Positions 34,305 through 43,760 of a DNA stretch of 64,000 nucleotides are shown here, in pieces. Where the stretch lies: positions 2,232,001 to 2,296,000 of the forward strand of contig NZ_CP049143.1 of the NCBI RefSeq assembly GCF_011044495.1, in the 5' to 3' direction. The notes below the pieces were generated by a model. That model saw only the letters and a list, made by a program, of their open reading frames with translations, was not told the origin of the DNA and did no database searches. Position numbers and translations under genes: made by a program. The DNA comes from Roseimicrobium sp. ORNL1. Lineage in GTDB: Bacteria; Verrucomicrobiota; Verrucomicrobiia; Verrucomicrobiales; Verrucomicrobiaceae. The first letter of the stretch is position 1, and each line of letters starts with the position of its first letter.

Positions 34305-35939
34305 ATGCGAAGCACGGTACGCATCCTTTCCATACTGACGCTGCTGTTTCTCTGGAATGGCCTCATACCCGCCACGCTTCATGCCCAGCGGAACTCGTGG
34401 ACAGTGGACGACGTCCGGCCTCTGACGAAGCTTCCCTGGCTCGGTGCGGAGTTCAGGCCGCTCGATGTCATCTTGGACGAGATCTTCCGTGAGCCCGATG
34501 CGCTCATCCGTTACGCGGTGTTGGACGGCTATCTCTCGATGATTCCGGTCGAGCAATTGAAGGAAGCTTACGACAAGTGCATCATCCTCGAAGGCTCGCA
34601 GGTGCCTGATCAGCTTGTTGAGCTTCTCCTGCGCATCTGGTCGCGGCGTGATCCACATGCATGCTGGGAAAAGACGAAGACCCTCTTCGAGCTCGTAGGC
34701 ATCGAGCACGGATTTTTGGGTTACGACCACTATGGAGAGACTATCACGGTGCAGAATCGTGATGCGATTCGCGCCTCGCGTTACTGGATTCGTGATCGTG
34801 CCGCCATTCTTGGCTTCGCCATGGGTGTAGGGCAATCAGCCCTTCCGGAAGGGGAGCGCGTACGTCTCATGAAAGAGTGCGCGGATCTCTGGTTCGCGAG
34901 ATTCAAGACCTGGCCGGCTGAGCGCCTCTCCGAATTCTACAATGCACGGCAGCGTTATTCCGACGGCAAGCTTGCGGGATTCCTGCGCGCTTTTGATTCT
35001 ACCGTGGAGCAGATCCAGCAGATGGAACTTCGCCCTCAAGATGAAGAGGAGCGTGCTAATATCGAAATCTCACTCCGGAGATGGCTCGTGCAGGAACCAC
35101 AGGCTGCGGCCCAGATCCTGGACAGGGTAGCACGGCAGCGGAAGAAGCTCTTGGAATCGGTCAGAGTCGAACTGGAACAGGGGAAGGTTCCATATGAACG
35201 GCTTCCGGTTTCATTTCCCTCAAAGGAGTGGCTCCATCTGTGGCGCACCTTGGATGAAAAAGGCATGCAGGACTGGGCAAGGAACCAGAAATCGTCAAAA
35301 GACGAACTGACCAAGTCGGTTCGCGCTTTGCTGCTCGGCAGGGTCGAGGCGGATACCAGAGATCAGTGGCTGAAAGAGGCCGCGGAGGTGGATCCAGATG
35401 GCAATGTTCTTGAGAATTTGTTTTTTGAATGGGCAAACTGGGAGCCCAAGCAGGCAATGGAGGCGGCCATCAAAACGGGAAACATCGAGATTATTCTGGA
35501 TGTTCCGCGTGCTTGCGTGATGAACGGATTTGCGCCCTTCAATACCTGTCATGGCAACCTCGGGTTTCTGCGTGAGTTTGATGTGCGCGTCCTGAGCCCG
35601 CGTTTTTCGGGCGAGGATTTGTACGACTGGGGGACGGAGGCCATGGAGGCCTGGGGCAAGATTGACGTGGGAGAGGCCGCCCGCTACGGCGTCGATTTTC
35701 TCATGAAGGTCGACTACGTACCCAGGAGCAGGCTCATCACCCTCTTCAATGGCCAGAGCGAAGATCTTACCGATACCGGCGACATCATCGACCGCACCTT
35801 CTGCTGCCTCCGCGTCTGGGCTGTCGTGCGGCCGGATGAAATGAAGGCCTGGATCCCCAGCATCCAGGATCCGGCCATGCGCGAGGCTCTCACTTACATT
35901 CTGGAGCATCCGTGGGGGACGGGGGAGAATGCAAATTGA
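34305..35939 (+). CDS. Tandem paralog family, copy B (exported, function unknown)
   Basis: 544 residues from ATG in the context GACTATGCGAAGC, which is repeated before copy C. Signal: RILSILTLLFLWNGLIPATL. Marks: WTVDDVRPLTKLPW, EIFREPDALIRYAVLDGYL, WSRRDPHACWE, DRTFCCLRVWAVVRPDEM, LTYILEHPWGTGE. The start is internal to a longer open frame from 34263, but the signal peptide and the repeated leader fix it. Confidence 0.65.
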   Translation: MRSTVRILSILTLLFLWNGLIPATLHAQRNSWTVDDVRPLTKLPWLGAEFRPLDVILDEIFREPDALIRYAVLDGYLSMIPVEQLKEAYDKCIILEGSQVPDQLVELLLRIWSRRDPHACWEKTKTLFELVGIEHGFLGYDHYGETITVQNRDAIRASRYWIRDRAAILGFAMGVGQSALPEGERVRLMKECADLWFARFKTWPAERLSEFYNARQRYSDGKLAGFLRAFDSTVEQIQQMELRPQDEEERANIEISLRRWLVQEPQAAAQILDRVARQRKKLLESVRVELEQGKVPYERLPVSFPSKEWLHLWRTLDEKGMQDWARNQKSSKDELTKSVRALLLGRVEADTRDQWLKEAAEVDPDGNVLENLFFEWANWEPKQAMEAAIKTGNIEIILDVPRACVMNGFAPFNTCHGNLGFLREFDVRVLSPRFSGEDLYDWGTEAMEAWGKIDVGEAARYGVDFLMKVDYVPRSRLITLFNGQSEDLTDTGDIIDRTFCCLRVWAVVRPDEMKAWIPSIQDPAMREALTYILEHPWGTGENAN

Positions 35940-35978
35940 TGCTGCTCCATCGACATCACATCCTGCTCTGATCTGACT

Positions 35979-37535
35979 ATGCGAAGCCCGGCACGTATTC
36001 TTTCCGGAGTGACGTTGTTGATCCTCTGGCATGGCTTCGCGCCTGCCGCGCTCCATGCCCAGCGGCTCGACTGGAAGCTGGAGGATTTCCAGCCACTCAC
36101 CGAGTTGCCGTGGGATGAAGCGGGAAAGATGCCGCTCTCTGAAGTCCTTACCGCCATTTTCCGTGAGCCTGACCCACAAATTCGGCATCCTGTTCTCGCT
36201 GCGTATCTCCGCCGGATTCCCGTGGAACAGTTTGGCGCTGCCTTCGACCAGTGCATCATCATGGAGGGCACACAGACACCGCATCGGATGGTTTCTTTTC
36301 TCGTTCGCATCTGGGCGGAGCGTGATCCCAAGGCGTGTTGGGAGCGCACCCGGGCCTTATTCCAGGTTATTGGAGTCAAATACGGATGGCTGAACTACGA
36401 CAGCTGGAAACGACGCGACAAGATCACCGTCCGGGATGCAAAGGCGATTCATGCCTCGCGGTTCTGGCTTGAGAACGAAAATTACCTGCTGGATTTCCCA
36501 GTTGGCGTGGAAGCATCATCGCTGCCTGAGGCGGAGAAGGTGAAGATGTTCCGTGTCTTCGCGGATGCGTGGTTTGAGACTTTCCAGTCCTGGCCTGGCT
36601 ATCAGCACGCTCAAGAGGGGGGCTCAAAGCAGCTTCTCGCGGCGTTTGCCTCCACGCCACAATCCATGAGGGAAAGCTTCCGTAGCAGCAGCGGTCAAGA
36701 TTATGAAGCCGCTGTGGAAGTGGGACTGCGCCGCTGGCTGAAGGCAGAACCCAAGGCGGCGCTCGAAATTCTTGAGAAGAAACACGAACTGATCCCAGCC
36801 GAGTACGATGCCGCCAATGGAAGCCTCCTTCCGAATGGCCCATCCACCGCGTGGCTCATGCTCTGGCGCCAGTTGGACCTGCCTGCCATGGTTCGGTGGG
36901 CAGAATCCCCCGACGGCGGCGTGAGGGAACGTGGCATGCTCATGAGCTGGGTGGATGAGCCCACCCGCCACCGCTGGCTGGAGACTGCGGAAAAGGACTC
37001 AAACAAAGAGCAATTGATCGGCGTGTGGGCCAGTTGGAATCCGCAGCCGGGCGTGGAGGCCGCGGTGGCGACCAGGCAGTCGGGAATCGTCCTTGAGGCT
37101 TTCAACAGCGCCGCATACGGTCCTTTCCAGGGGGTTTGGAATACCTGCCATCCGGGACTTGGATTCGTCCGGAATTTTGATATTCAATCGCGGATCAAAG
37201 ACTTCATGAAGGACCTTCGTGACACCGACTGGGGCACCGCAATCATGGAGCAATGGGGGGATGTCGATGTGGGTGAGGCCGCCCGTTATGGGCTCGACTT
37301 TATGCTGAAGACAGATTACGCCTCACGCGAGGAACTCATCAAGCTCTTCTCAGGCGATGACGACTTCGCCAGTGACGCAGACATGCTCGACCGCACCTTT
37401 TGCGCCCTGCGCGTCTGGGCCGTGACGAAGCCAGATGAAATGAAAACCTGGATAGCAACCCTGAAAGAAGAAGATCTGCGCAAGGCTCTCACTTGGCTGC
37501 TGGAAAATCCATGGGGAACGGGTCCTGAAGAGTAA
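35979..37535 (+). CDS. Tandem paralog family, copy C (exported, function unknown)
   Basis: 518 residues with signal RILSGVTLLILWHGFAPAAL. Marks: WKLEDFQPLTELPWDE, AIFREPDPQIRHPVLAAYL, WAERDPKACWE, DRTFCALRVWAVTKPDEM, LTWLLENPWGTG. Nucleotide identity with copy B extends into the leader (CTGACTATGCGAAGC and CATGCCCAGCGG), so B and C split most recently. Confidence 0.65.
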   Translation: MRSPARILSGVTLLILWHGFAPAALHAQRLDWKLEDFQPLTELPWDEAGKMPLSEVLTAIFREPDPQIRHPVLAAYLRRIPVEQFGAAFDQCIIMEGTQTPHRMVSFLVRIWAERDPKACWERTRALFQVIGVKYGWLNYDSWKRRDKITVRDAKAIHASRFWLENENYLLDFPVGVEASSLPEAEKVKMFRVFADAWFETFQSWPGYQHAQEGGSKQLLAAFASTPQSMRESFRSSSGQDYEAAVEVGLRRWLKAEPKAALEILEKKHELIPAEYDAANGSLLPNGPSTAWLMLWRQLDLPAMVRWAESPDGGVRERGMLMSWVDEPTRHRWLETAEKDSNKEQLIGVWASWNPQPGVEAAVATRQSGIVLEAFNSAAYGPFQGVWNTCHPGLGFVRNFDIQSRIKDFMKDLRDTDWGTAIMEQWGDVDVGEAARYGLDFMLKTDYASREELIKLFSGDDDFASDADMLDRTFCALRVWAVTKPDEMKTWIATLKEEDLRKALTWLLENPWGTGPEE

Positions 37536-37588
37536 ATGCCATGCCCCTGATAAACCATCCCATATCCAAAGGTTCACGGCCTGCGTCT

Positions 37589-39157
37589 ATGTTTCGCCGC
37601 TTCACTCTGGGCGTGGTGCTACTCGCTGTCTGTGCGCTTACGCGTGCGTCCGCCGAGAGCCCCATCCTGAAACCGCAAGACTTCCTGCCGCTTACCGAAC
37701 TGCCCTGGAAGAAAGAGGGTGCCACGCAGGAGAGCATCATGGACGCCATCTTCCGCGAACCGGATGCTGCCATTCGGTACGGGGTGTTGCAGCTCTATCT
37801 CGACGAGATTCCCATGGAGGAGATTGGTCGGGTGTTTGATCTCGCCATTGAGCTTGAGGATTCGGAGACTCCCGATGCCCTCGTGGAGTCCATGTTGCGG
37901 GTGTGGGCGGAGCGGGATCCGTTTCGTTGCTGGGCGAGGGTGCAGAAGCTCTTCCTCGTGGTGGGGCTGGAGGACGGGTGGCTCATGTTCGATGATTGGG
38001 ACGTAGGGCGCTCGTCCATGCTTGTGCAGGACCGTGCCGCCATCCAAGCTTCACCTTTCCGGCTCAGGCGGTGGGCGCTTACCGGGTTTCCCGTTGGAGT
38101 AGATAAATCCAAACTCGTTTCCCAAGAGCGTGTGAGTTTGCTGAAACAGTTCATCCAACGGTGGTTCGTGGCGTTCGATGACTATCCTGGATCACACCAG
38201 ACGAGCGTGGGCTCACCAAGTGACTACTGGTTTGCAAAGGCGTTTGAAATTGAAACAAAGGATGTCCAGTGGCACTGCGAACACTACTACGATCAGGGAT
38301 TTGGTGCCGCAGCCGTCTCGGTGGCGCTACGCCGGTGGCTGATAGCCGAGCCTGCCAGCGCTCGCCGTATCATTGAGTTCTCAACCAAATTCGGTGGTCC
38401 GCGATATGATTCCTCCACTATCCAGGAGCTGTTGCACCTCTGGGCAGAAGTGGATCGTCCAGGCATGATGAAATGGGCCGACTCCGCGGAACCATCGAAG
38501 CTCCTGCTGAACCTGGGCAGGGGACTACTCATGCCCGGTGTGGATGCTTCTGTGCGCGTCCGGTGGATTGCCGAAGGGAATGTGAAAGCAGAGGGCGATG
38601 AGAACTACTATGGGAACTTGATTGGGAACTGGGCGGCTTGGGATCCGAAAGGTGCGCTGGATTATGCGGTGCGTAGCGGCGACCCCGACAGCATCACTAC
38701 TGTAAGTCGCTATGCCGCAGTTGGACCCTATGGGGACTGTTCGAGGGTCGCGCGAAATGGCTTCAATGTGGTGCGTGATTTCGACCCGAACACGCTGCCA
38801 GCAGACCTTAAGAAGAGCATTATCGAGGATTGGGGAATGACTGCACTGGAAGGCTGGGGAGAACACGATGCTGCTGCCGTGGCGCGACTAGGCGTGAAGC
38901 TACTGGAGACATTCAACTACTACGGTTTCGTAGATGACAAGCCTGTTCAGAATGAAGTCATCGGATTCTTTGCAGGCAGGAACAACGAGTTCCGGGACAA
39001 CGGCCACATCATCGACCGCACCTTCTGCGCCCTACGCACGTGGGCAGCCACCAAACCCACCGAGATGAAGGCCTGGGTAGCCACGCTCAAGGACGATAAG
39101 CTGCGCGAAGCCCTCACCTGGCTCGCGGACCATCCCTGGGGACCGGGGCGCTTTTGA
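37589..39157 (+). CDS. Tandem paralog family, copy D (exported, function unknown)
   Basis: 522 residues from ATG before the signal FRRFTLGVVLLAVCALTRAS; an earlier ATG at 37541 would add 16 residues. Marks: LKPQDFLPLTELPWKK, AIFREPDAAIRYGVLQLYL, WAERDPFRCWA, DRTFCALRTWAATKPTEM, LTWLADHPWGPG. The ~35-residue C-terminal block stays close to the other copies while the middle has diverged. Confidence 0.65.
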   Translation: MFRRFTLGVVLLAVCALTRASAESPILKPQDFLPLTELPWKKEGATQESIMDAIFREPDAAIRYGVLQLYLDEIPMEEIGRVFDLAIELEDSETPDALVESMLRVWAERDPFRCWARVQKLFLVVGLEDGWLMFDDWDVGRSSMLVQDRAAIQASPFRLRRWALTGFPVGVDKSKLVSQERVSLLKQFIQRWFVAFDDYPGSHQTSVGSPSDYWFAKAFEIETKDVQWHCEHYYDQGFGAAAVSVALRRWLIAEPASARRIIEFSTKFGGPRYDSSTIQELLHLWAEVDRPGMMKWADSAEPSKLLLNLGRGLLMPGVDASVRVRWIAEGNVKAEGDENYYGNLIGNWAAWDPKGALDYAVRSGDPDSITTVSRYAAVGPYGDCSRVARNGFNVVRDFDPNTLPADLKKSIIEDWGMTALEGWGEHDAAAVARLGVKLLETFNYYGFVDDKPVQNEVIGFFAGRNNEFRDNGHIIDRTFCALRTWAATKPTEMKAWVATLKDDKLREALTWLADHPWGPGRF

Positions 39158-39271
39158 GTTTTGAGGCAAGAGACATGCACCAGTTGCCCAGCCGGGTATA
39201 TCTGGCATTCTTCCCGCTCACTTGCTCTTCCACCCTTCCATTCCCCCCCACCTTCCAATTCCATTTCAGTC

Positions 39272-39670
39272 ATGCTCAAGACCTACCTCATGGTGATGCT
39301 CGGCGGCTGTTTCGGTGTGTCGGCGCGTCTGTGGATGTCCACGGCGATGGCGGCGCGGTGGGGTGAGAATTTTCCGGTGGGCACGGTCGCGGTGAATATC
39401 ACGGGATGTTTTGTGATTGGTCTCTTCGCGGTCCTGACTGCTTCGGAGGGCATTTGGGCGGCGTCCCCGCTGGTCCGGCAGGCGGTGATTGTGGGGGTGC
39501 TGGGTGGGTTCACCACGTTCTCCTCTTTCAGCATTCAGACCCTCACGCTGCTGAAGAACGGGCAGCTCACCGGCGCGGTGGCGAATGTGTTCATCTCCGT
39601 CCTCGGGTGCCTGCTGGCCACGTGGGTGGGCATGCAACTGGGCGGCTGGCTGAATGGGAAAAGCTCCTGA
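39272..39670 (+). CDS. crcB: Fluoride channel CrcB/Fluc
   Basis: 132 residues with four membrane helices. Marks: LGGCFGVSARLWMSTAMAAR, FPVGTVAVNITGCFVIGLFA (N-x-x-G pore helix) and VGVLGGFTTFSSFSIQTLTL, where G-F-T-T-F-S-(S/T)-F is the diagnostic stretch. It works as a dual-topology dimer that lets fluoride leave the cell. No fluoride riboswitch is recognisable in the 114-base leader. Located just after copy D of the paralog family. Confidence 0.92.
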   Translation: MLKTYLMVMLGGCFGVSARLWMSTAMAARWGENFPVGTVAVNITGCFVIGLFAVLTASEGIWAASPLVRQAVIVGVLGGFTTFSSFSIQTLTLLKNGQLTGAVANVFISVLGCLLATWVGMQLGGWLNGKSS

Positions 39671-39812
39671 GTGATGGCTCGCGGAGATAGAGACCTGCGC
39701 CGGATTTCGTCTTGTTTCTTGCCCTTGTGACGGGAGTTCCCCTATGGTGGAAGTCCGTCCTGTAGAGATACCCTTTTACCTCAGCCCACCAAACGACGTC
39801 GCCCACCAGCCG

Positions 39813-41150
39813 ATGAAACCCTGCGTTCTCTTCTCCGCCGCATTGCTCGCGGTTTCCACCCTGTCTGTCAGCGCTGCCAACTGGCCCCAGTTTCGTGGTC
39901 CGAATCACGACGGCTCCACTCCGGAGACGGGTCTGCCGGAGAGCTTTTCCCGCAGCGAGAATGTGAAATGGGCCGCGGACATGCCCGGACCGGCTGCCAG
40001 TGTGCCTGCCGTGTGGGGGGACAAGATTTTCGTGAGCTCCTCCGACCCTGCGAAGCAGAAGCTCCTGGCCATGTGCCTGGATGCAAAGACGGGCAAGGTC
40101 GCCTGGCAGCATGAGGTGACGGACGGGTACCAGCATGATGACCGCAGCAATCTCGCCTCGCCCTCGCCCTGCACGGATGGCGAGCGCGCTTTCTTCTTCT
40201 ATGGCACCAGCGTGCTGGTGGCCTACGACTTCGCAGGCAAGGAAGTGTGGAAGCGCGACCTCGGGAAGGACTACGGAAACTTCGGCACGCAGTGGACCTA
40301 CTCCAGCAGCCCGGCGCTGGATGGCGGCAAGCTCTACATCCAGGTGCTGCAGCGGAATGAGGCCTTCATCTTCCAGAACCTGCAGAAGGGCGACCCCAAG
40401 GGCAAGAATGAGAGCTACATCCTCGCGCTCGACCCGGCCACGGGGAAGGAAATCTGGCGGCAGGTGCGCCCAAGCGATGCGGTGGCGGAGTCCCTGGAAG
40501 GATTCAGCACGCCGGTGTTTCACACCTACGACGGCAAGCGCCAGATGCTCATCAGCGGTGGCGATACCATGACCGGTCACGATGCGGAGACGGGCAAGGA
40601 ACTGTGGCGCATGGTCAGCTACAATACCGCGAAGATCGGCCACTGGCGCCATGTGCCTTCTCCCGCGGCGGGGGATGGCATCGCGCTCGTGTGCGCACCG
40701 AAGAAGGAGCCGGTGTATGCCGTGAAGCTCGATTCGAAAGGTACTGTGGAACCTGTCTGGGTGTCTGATGGCAAGGAAGTCAGCAGCGACGTGAGCACGC
40801 CTCTCTTCTACCAGGGCAAGTTCTACGTGCTGGACAGCGACCGCAAGACGCTCGCCTGCGTGGAGCCGCGCACGGGCAAGGTGGTGTGGAGGGGTGAGTT
40901 CCCCACACGCCAGAAAATTGAGGCCTCACCTACAGGGGCGGATGGAAAAATCTATGCCATCGATTTCATGGGCAATGTCTTTGTGGTGAAGGCAGGCGGC
41001 GACAGCTTCCAACTCGTGCACCAGACCACCTTCGGCCAGGAGGGCACCACCTCCATCAAGGGCGACCGCATCTGCCGCGCAGGCATCGCCGTGGCCAATG
41101 GATGTCTTTACATTCGTGCTCAGGACCGGTTGTATTGCATCGGCAAGTGA
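39813..41150 (+). CDS. PQQ-type beta-propeller exported protein
   Basis: 445 residues with a Sec signal (VLFSAALLAVSTLSVSAANW). Marks: NWPQFRGPNHDGSTPETGLP, CLDAKTGKVAWQHEV, LDPATGKEIWRQV, DAETGKELWRMV, VEPRTGKVVWRGE, the repeated 'D..TGK..W' blades of PQQ-like repeats. The N-WPQFRGP start is typical of a large planctomycete/verrucomicrobial family of such exported propellers. Whether it holds PQQ as a dehydrogenase or only binds ligands is not clear. Confidence 0.85.
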   Translation: MKPCVLFSAALLAVSTLSVSAANWPQFRGPNHDGSTPETGLPESFSRSENVKWAADMPGPAASVPAVWGDKIFVSSSDPAKQKLLAMCLDAKTGKVAWQHEVTDGYQHDDRSNLASPSPCTDGERAFFFYGTSVLVAYDFAGKEVWKRDLGKDYGNFGTQWTYSSSPALDGGKLYIQVLQRNEAFIFQNLQKGDPKGKNESYILALDPATGKEIWRQVRPSDAVAESLEGFSTPVFHTYDGKRQMLISGGDTMTGHDAETGKELWRMVSYNTAKIGHWRHVPSPAAGDGIALVCAPKKEPVYAVKLDSKGTVEPVWVSDGKEVSSDVSTPLFYQGKFYVLDSDRKTLACVEPRTGKVVWRGEFPTRQKIEASPTGADGKIYAIDFMGNVFVVKAGGDSFQLVHQTTFGQEGTTSIKGDRICRAGIAVANGCLYIRAQDRLYCIGK

Positions 41151-41166
41151 TTGCCGGATGCGAGGG

Positions 41167-41315
41167 GTTGATGGTCTATGGTCGATAGTTGATAGCCTGA
41201 ACCGATTGACGGTGAAACCGAGGAATGAAGGTAGTCAGCGTCGCGCGAGATCAGGAACCACTCGTTCATCATCGCATCGACTCAGGCTATCAACTATCGA
41301 CCATAGACCATCGAC
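41167..41315. repeat. Inverted-repeat element 1 (34-bp arms)
   Basis: Arms GTTGATGGTCTATGGTCGAT AGTTGATAGCCTGA and its reverse complement agree in 33 of 34 positions around an 81-base centre (41201-41281). The same arm sequence, slightly changed, bounds a different centre at 57961-58250. The centre here has no gene-like frame. Confidence 0.85.
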
Positions 41316-41320
41316 TCTTC

Positions 41321-43339
41321 ATGAAGCCACTCTTCCCTGTCATTCTGGCTCTGCTGCTGGGCAGTGCCGGTGCCTCTGTATCTCACGCGCAACTCCGCGC
41401 AGACGGCGCCACTGCCTCCTTCCGTGGCAGCCTCCCGCCCAAGGCCGTGTCGCCCATCAGCGGCGCGCCACGCGCTACGCTGGAGCGCGAGTTGGATGCG
41501 CAGACGCGGGCCTTCATCGCCGTGAAACGCCATCCTCGTGCGGCGGATGCGGACATCTTCCTGAAGGCGGTGCGTTATGCGCTTGAGTTCAACGAATGGT
41601 ACGACAAGACGCCAGAGGACGGTGTGAAGAAGGCCAATGCGCTGCTCGCGGAAGCGAAGAGCCGCATCGAGTCCCTGCGGAAGAATGAAACGCCCTGGCT
41701 GCAGGGCTCCGGCACGAAGGTGGTCGGTTTCTACTCCCGCATCGATGGCTCGCCGCAGCCGTATGGTGTGGAGGTGCCTGAGGGTGTTTCCTTGGAAGGC
41801 GGCGCTCAGATTCCCATGTGGGTGTGGCTGCATGGTCGTGGGGATACGGCCACGGACCTGAGCTTTGTGTATGGCAAGCTCACGGCGAAGAAGCCCGGCC
41901 AGTTCCAGCCCAAGGGGGCGATTGTCATTCATCCCTTCGGCAGATACTGCAATGGCTACAAGTCCGCCGGTGAGACGGATGTGCTGGAGGCTCGCGATGA
42001 TGCGAAGGCGCGCTTCAACGTGGATCCGAATCGCGTGGTGCTCGCCGGCTTCAGCATGGGTGGCGCGGGCGCGTGGCACTTGGGCGCGCACTTTGCGGAC
42101 CAGTGGGCCTGTGTGCACACGGGCGCGGGGTTCGTGGATGTGAAGCGCTACCAGAAGCTCACGCCGGAGAAGATGCCGTCCTGGTATGAGCAGACGCTCT
42201 GGGGCGTGTATGATGTGCCGGACTACGCGCGCAATTTCTTCAATGTGCCCCTCATCTCCTACAGCGGGGAAAAGGACTCACAGCGTGACTCCGCGGAGTA
42301 CATGACGGAGGTGCTGGCGAAGGAGGAATACACGCTGAAGCACCTCATCGGCCCCGGCATGGAGCACAAGTATGAGCCCGGTGTGCAGCAGGAGGTGCAG
42401 ACTCTGGTGGAAGCAGAGATGAACAAGGGCCGCGACCCGCTGCCTCGCCGTGTGGTGTTGCAGTACCGCTCGGGCCGGTACGCGAAGATGTTCTGGCTGG
42501 AAGGGCTGGAAGTGGAGAAGGAATGGGACGACGCACGCATCGATGCCATCGTCTCCCAGGGTGGTGTGCTCCGCGTGACCACCAAGAACGTGCGCGCCTT
42601 CCGCGTGGACCCGGCGATCATACGCGAGGCTGTGGCGCGTCCCTACACCATCTCCATCAATGGACAGGACATCATCTTCAATGAGAAGGCGGAGATCGCA
42701 CCGAAGAACTACTACGTCACCCAGGATGACCAGGGGCGGTGGAGCATCAATACCAGCCCTGCCAAGGCAGCCGGCACGGTGAAAGCGGGTGGCACCACGA
42801 TTGAGGATGCGTTTCTGGACCGCTTCATCGTGGTTCTGCCGGAGAAGGACAGCTATTCCCCGAAGGTGAATGCTTGGGTGAAGGCGGAGTCGCAGCACTT
42901 CCTCAGCCGCTGGCGCAGCCTCATGCGCGGGGATGCGATTGTGAAGCGCGCCTCGGAGATCACTCCGGAGGATATCCAGTCCTCCCACCTCATCCTATGG
43001 GGTGATACACGGTCGAACCCTCTCATCGCCCAGCTCCTGCCAAAGACGCCCGTGCGCTGGACGGCGGATGAGGTGGTCGTGGGCACCCAGAAAGGCGACG
43101 CGGAGACACATGTGCTGGTGATGGGCTACCCCAATCCGCTCGCACCGCATCGCCGCGTGGTTCTGAACTCCGGACTTACCTTCCGCGAAGCGCACGACCG
43201 CACGAATTCCCTGCAGAATCCGAAGCTGCCTGACTGGGCCATCATCGATATCTCCACACCTGCTGACGCGGAGCGCCCCGGCAAGGTGGTAGCTGCGGAC
43301 TTCTTTGATGAGAAGTGGCAGGTGAGGCCGGCGAGGTAG
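41321..43339 (+). CDS. Exported alpha/beta hydrolase (polyhydroxybutyrate depolymerase/prolyl-oligopeptidase-like)
   Basis: 672 residues with a Sec signal (FPVILALLLGSAGASVSHAQ). The catalytic domain has WVWLHGRGDTATDLSFVYGK, IVIHPFGRYCNGYKSAGETD and NRVVLAGFSMGGAGAWHLGA, where S245 in G-F-S-M-G is the nucleophile, and HLIGPGMEHKYEP gives a His candidate. The second half (about 395-672) is an extra beta-rich part resembling domains attached to verrucomicrobial peptidases/esterases, ending in GLTFREAHDRTNSLQNPKLP DWAIIDI. Substrate unknown. The preceding 150 bases are the inverted-repeat element. Confidence 0.8.
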   Translation: MKPLFPVILALLLGSAGASVSHAQLRADGATASFRGSLPPKAVSPISGAPRATLERELDAQTRAFIAVKRHPRAADADIFLKAVRYALEFNEWYDKTPEDGVKKANALLAEAKSRIESLRKNETPWLQGSGTKVVGFYSRIDGSPQPYGVEVPEGVSLEGGAQIPMWVWLHGRGDTATDLSFVYGKLTAKKPGQFQPKGAIVIHPFGRYCNGYKSAGETDVLEARDDAKARFNVDPNRVVLAGFSMGGAGAWHLGAHFADQWACVHTGAGFVDVKRYQKLTPEKMPSWYEQTLWGVYDVPDYARNFFNVPLISYSGEKDSQRDSAEYMTEVLAKEEYTLKHLIGPGMEHKYEPGVQQEVQTLVEAEMNKGRDPLPRRVVLQYRSGRYAKMFWLEGLEVEKEWDDARIDAIVSQGGVLRVTTKNVRAFRVDPAIIREAVARPYTISINGQDIIFNEKAEIAPKNYYVTQDDQGRWSINTSPAKAAGTVKAGGTTIEDAFLDRFIVVLPEKDSYSPKVNAWVKAESQHFLSRWRSLMRGDAIVKRASEITPEDIQSSHLILWGDTRSNPLIAQLLPKTPVRWTADEVVVGTQKGDAETHVLVMGYPNPLAPHRRVVLNSGLTFREAHDRTNSLQNPKLPDWAIIDISTPADAERPGKVVAADFFDEKWQVRPAR

Positions 43340-43410
43340 TCACTCGTGGGAAACGAGACGTCTCGTGACATGAATAGCTCACCGTGGATGGACTTCGTTT
43401 TTCAGTGAAC

Positions 43411-43620
43411 CACCTTGCGCGAAGCGCCTTGGAGTGCGGTGCGAAGCACCGCTTTGGAGGGAAGCTTTGGGGCGGAGGGGTAGCGTATATCACCTCGCCA
43501 AGCTCCGAACCCGCTACAGTTTCGAGCGCTTTTCCCAAGCGAAGCCACTTCGCAAGATTGGCGTCACATCCCCAAAAGCGGTGCTTCGCACACGCACTCC
43601 AAGGCGCTGCTCGCAAGGTG
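43411..43620. repeat. Inverted-repeat element 2 (about 47-bp arms)
   Basis: Left arm: CACCTTGCGCGAAGCGCCTT GGAGTGCGGTGCGAAGCACC GCTTTGG (43411-43456). Right arm: the near reverse complement at 43572-43620 with small indels. The GGAGTGCGG ... CCGCTTTG words recur in elements at 58.7 kb and, changed, at 48.96 kb. It fills the 421-base spacer between two hydrolase genes; no gene is seen in it. Confidence 0.75.
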
Positions 43621-43760
43621 GTGCCTTGGGTCGAAGGAAAACATCGCAAGGCTTTGGCATCTCACGAGACGACTCACGGCGCTTGCATCGTTGGAGGGTT
43701 CCATTTGGTGCTTGAAAGACGGCTCTGCTCAATACAGTCATTCCCGCACCCACTCCCACC

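Noticed and set aside
39158-39271. Fluoride riboswitch upstream of crcB
   Set aside because: No recognisable GGNGAUGG...CUGAUGGC-like core in the leader.
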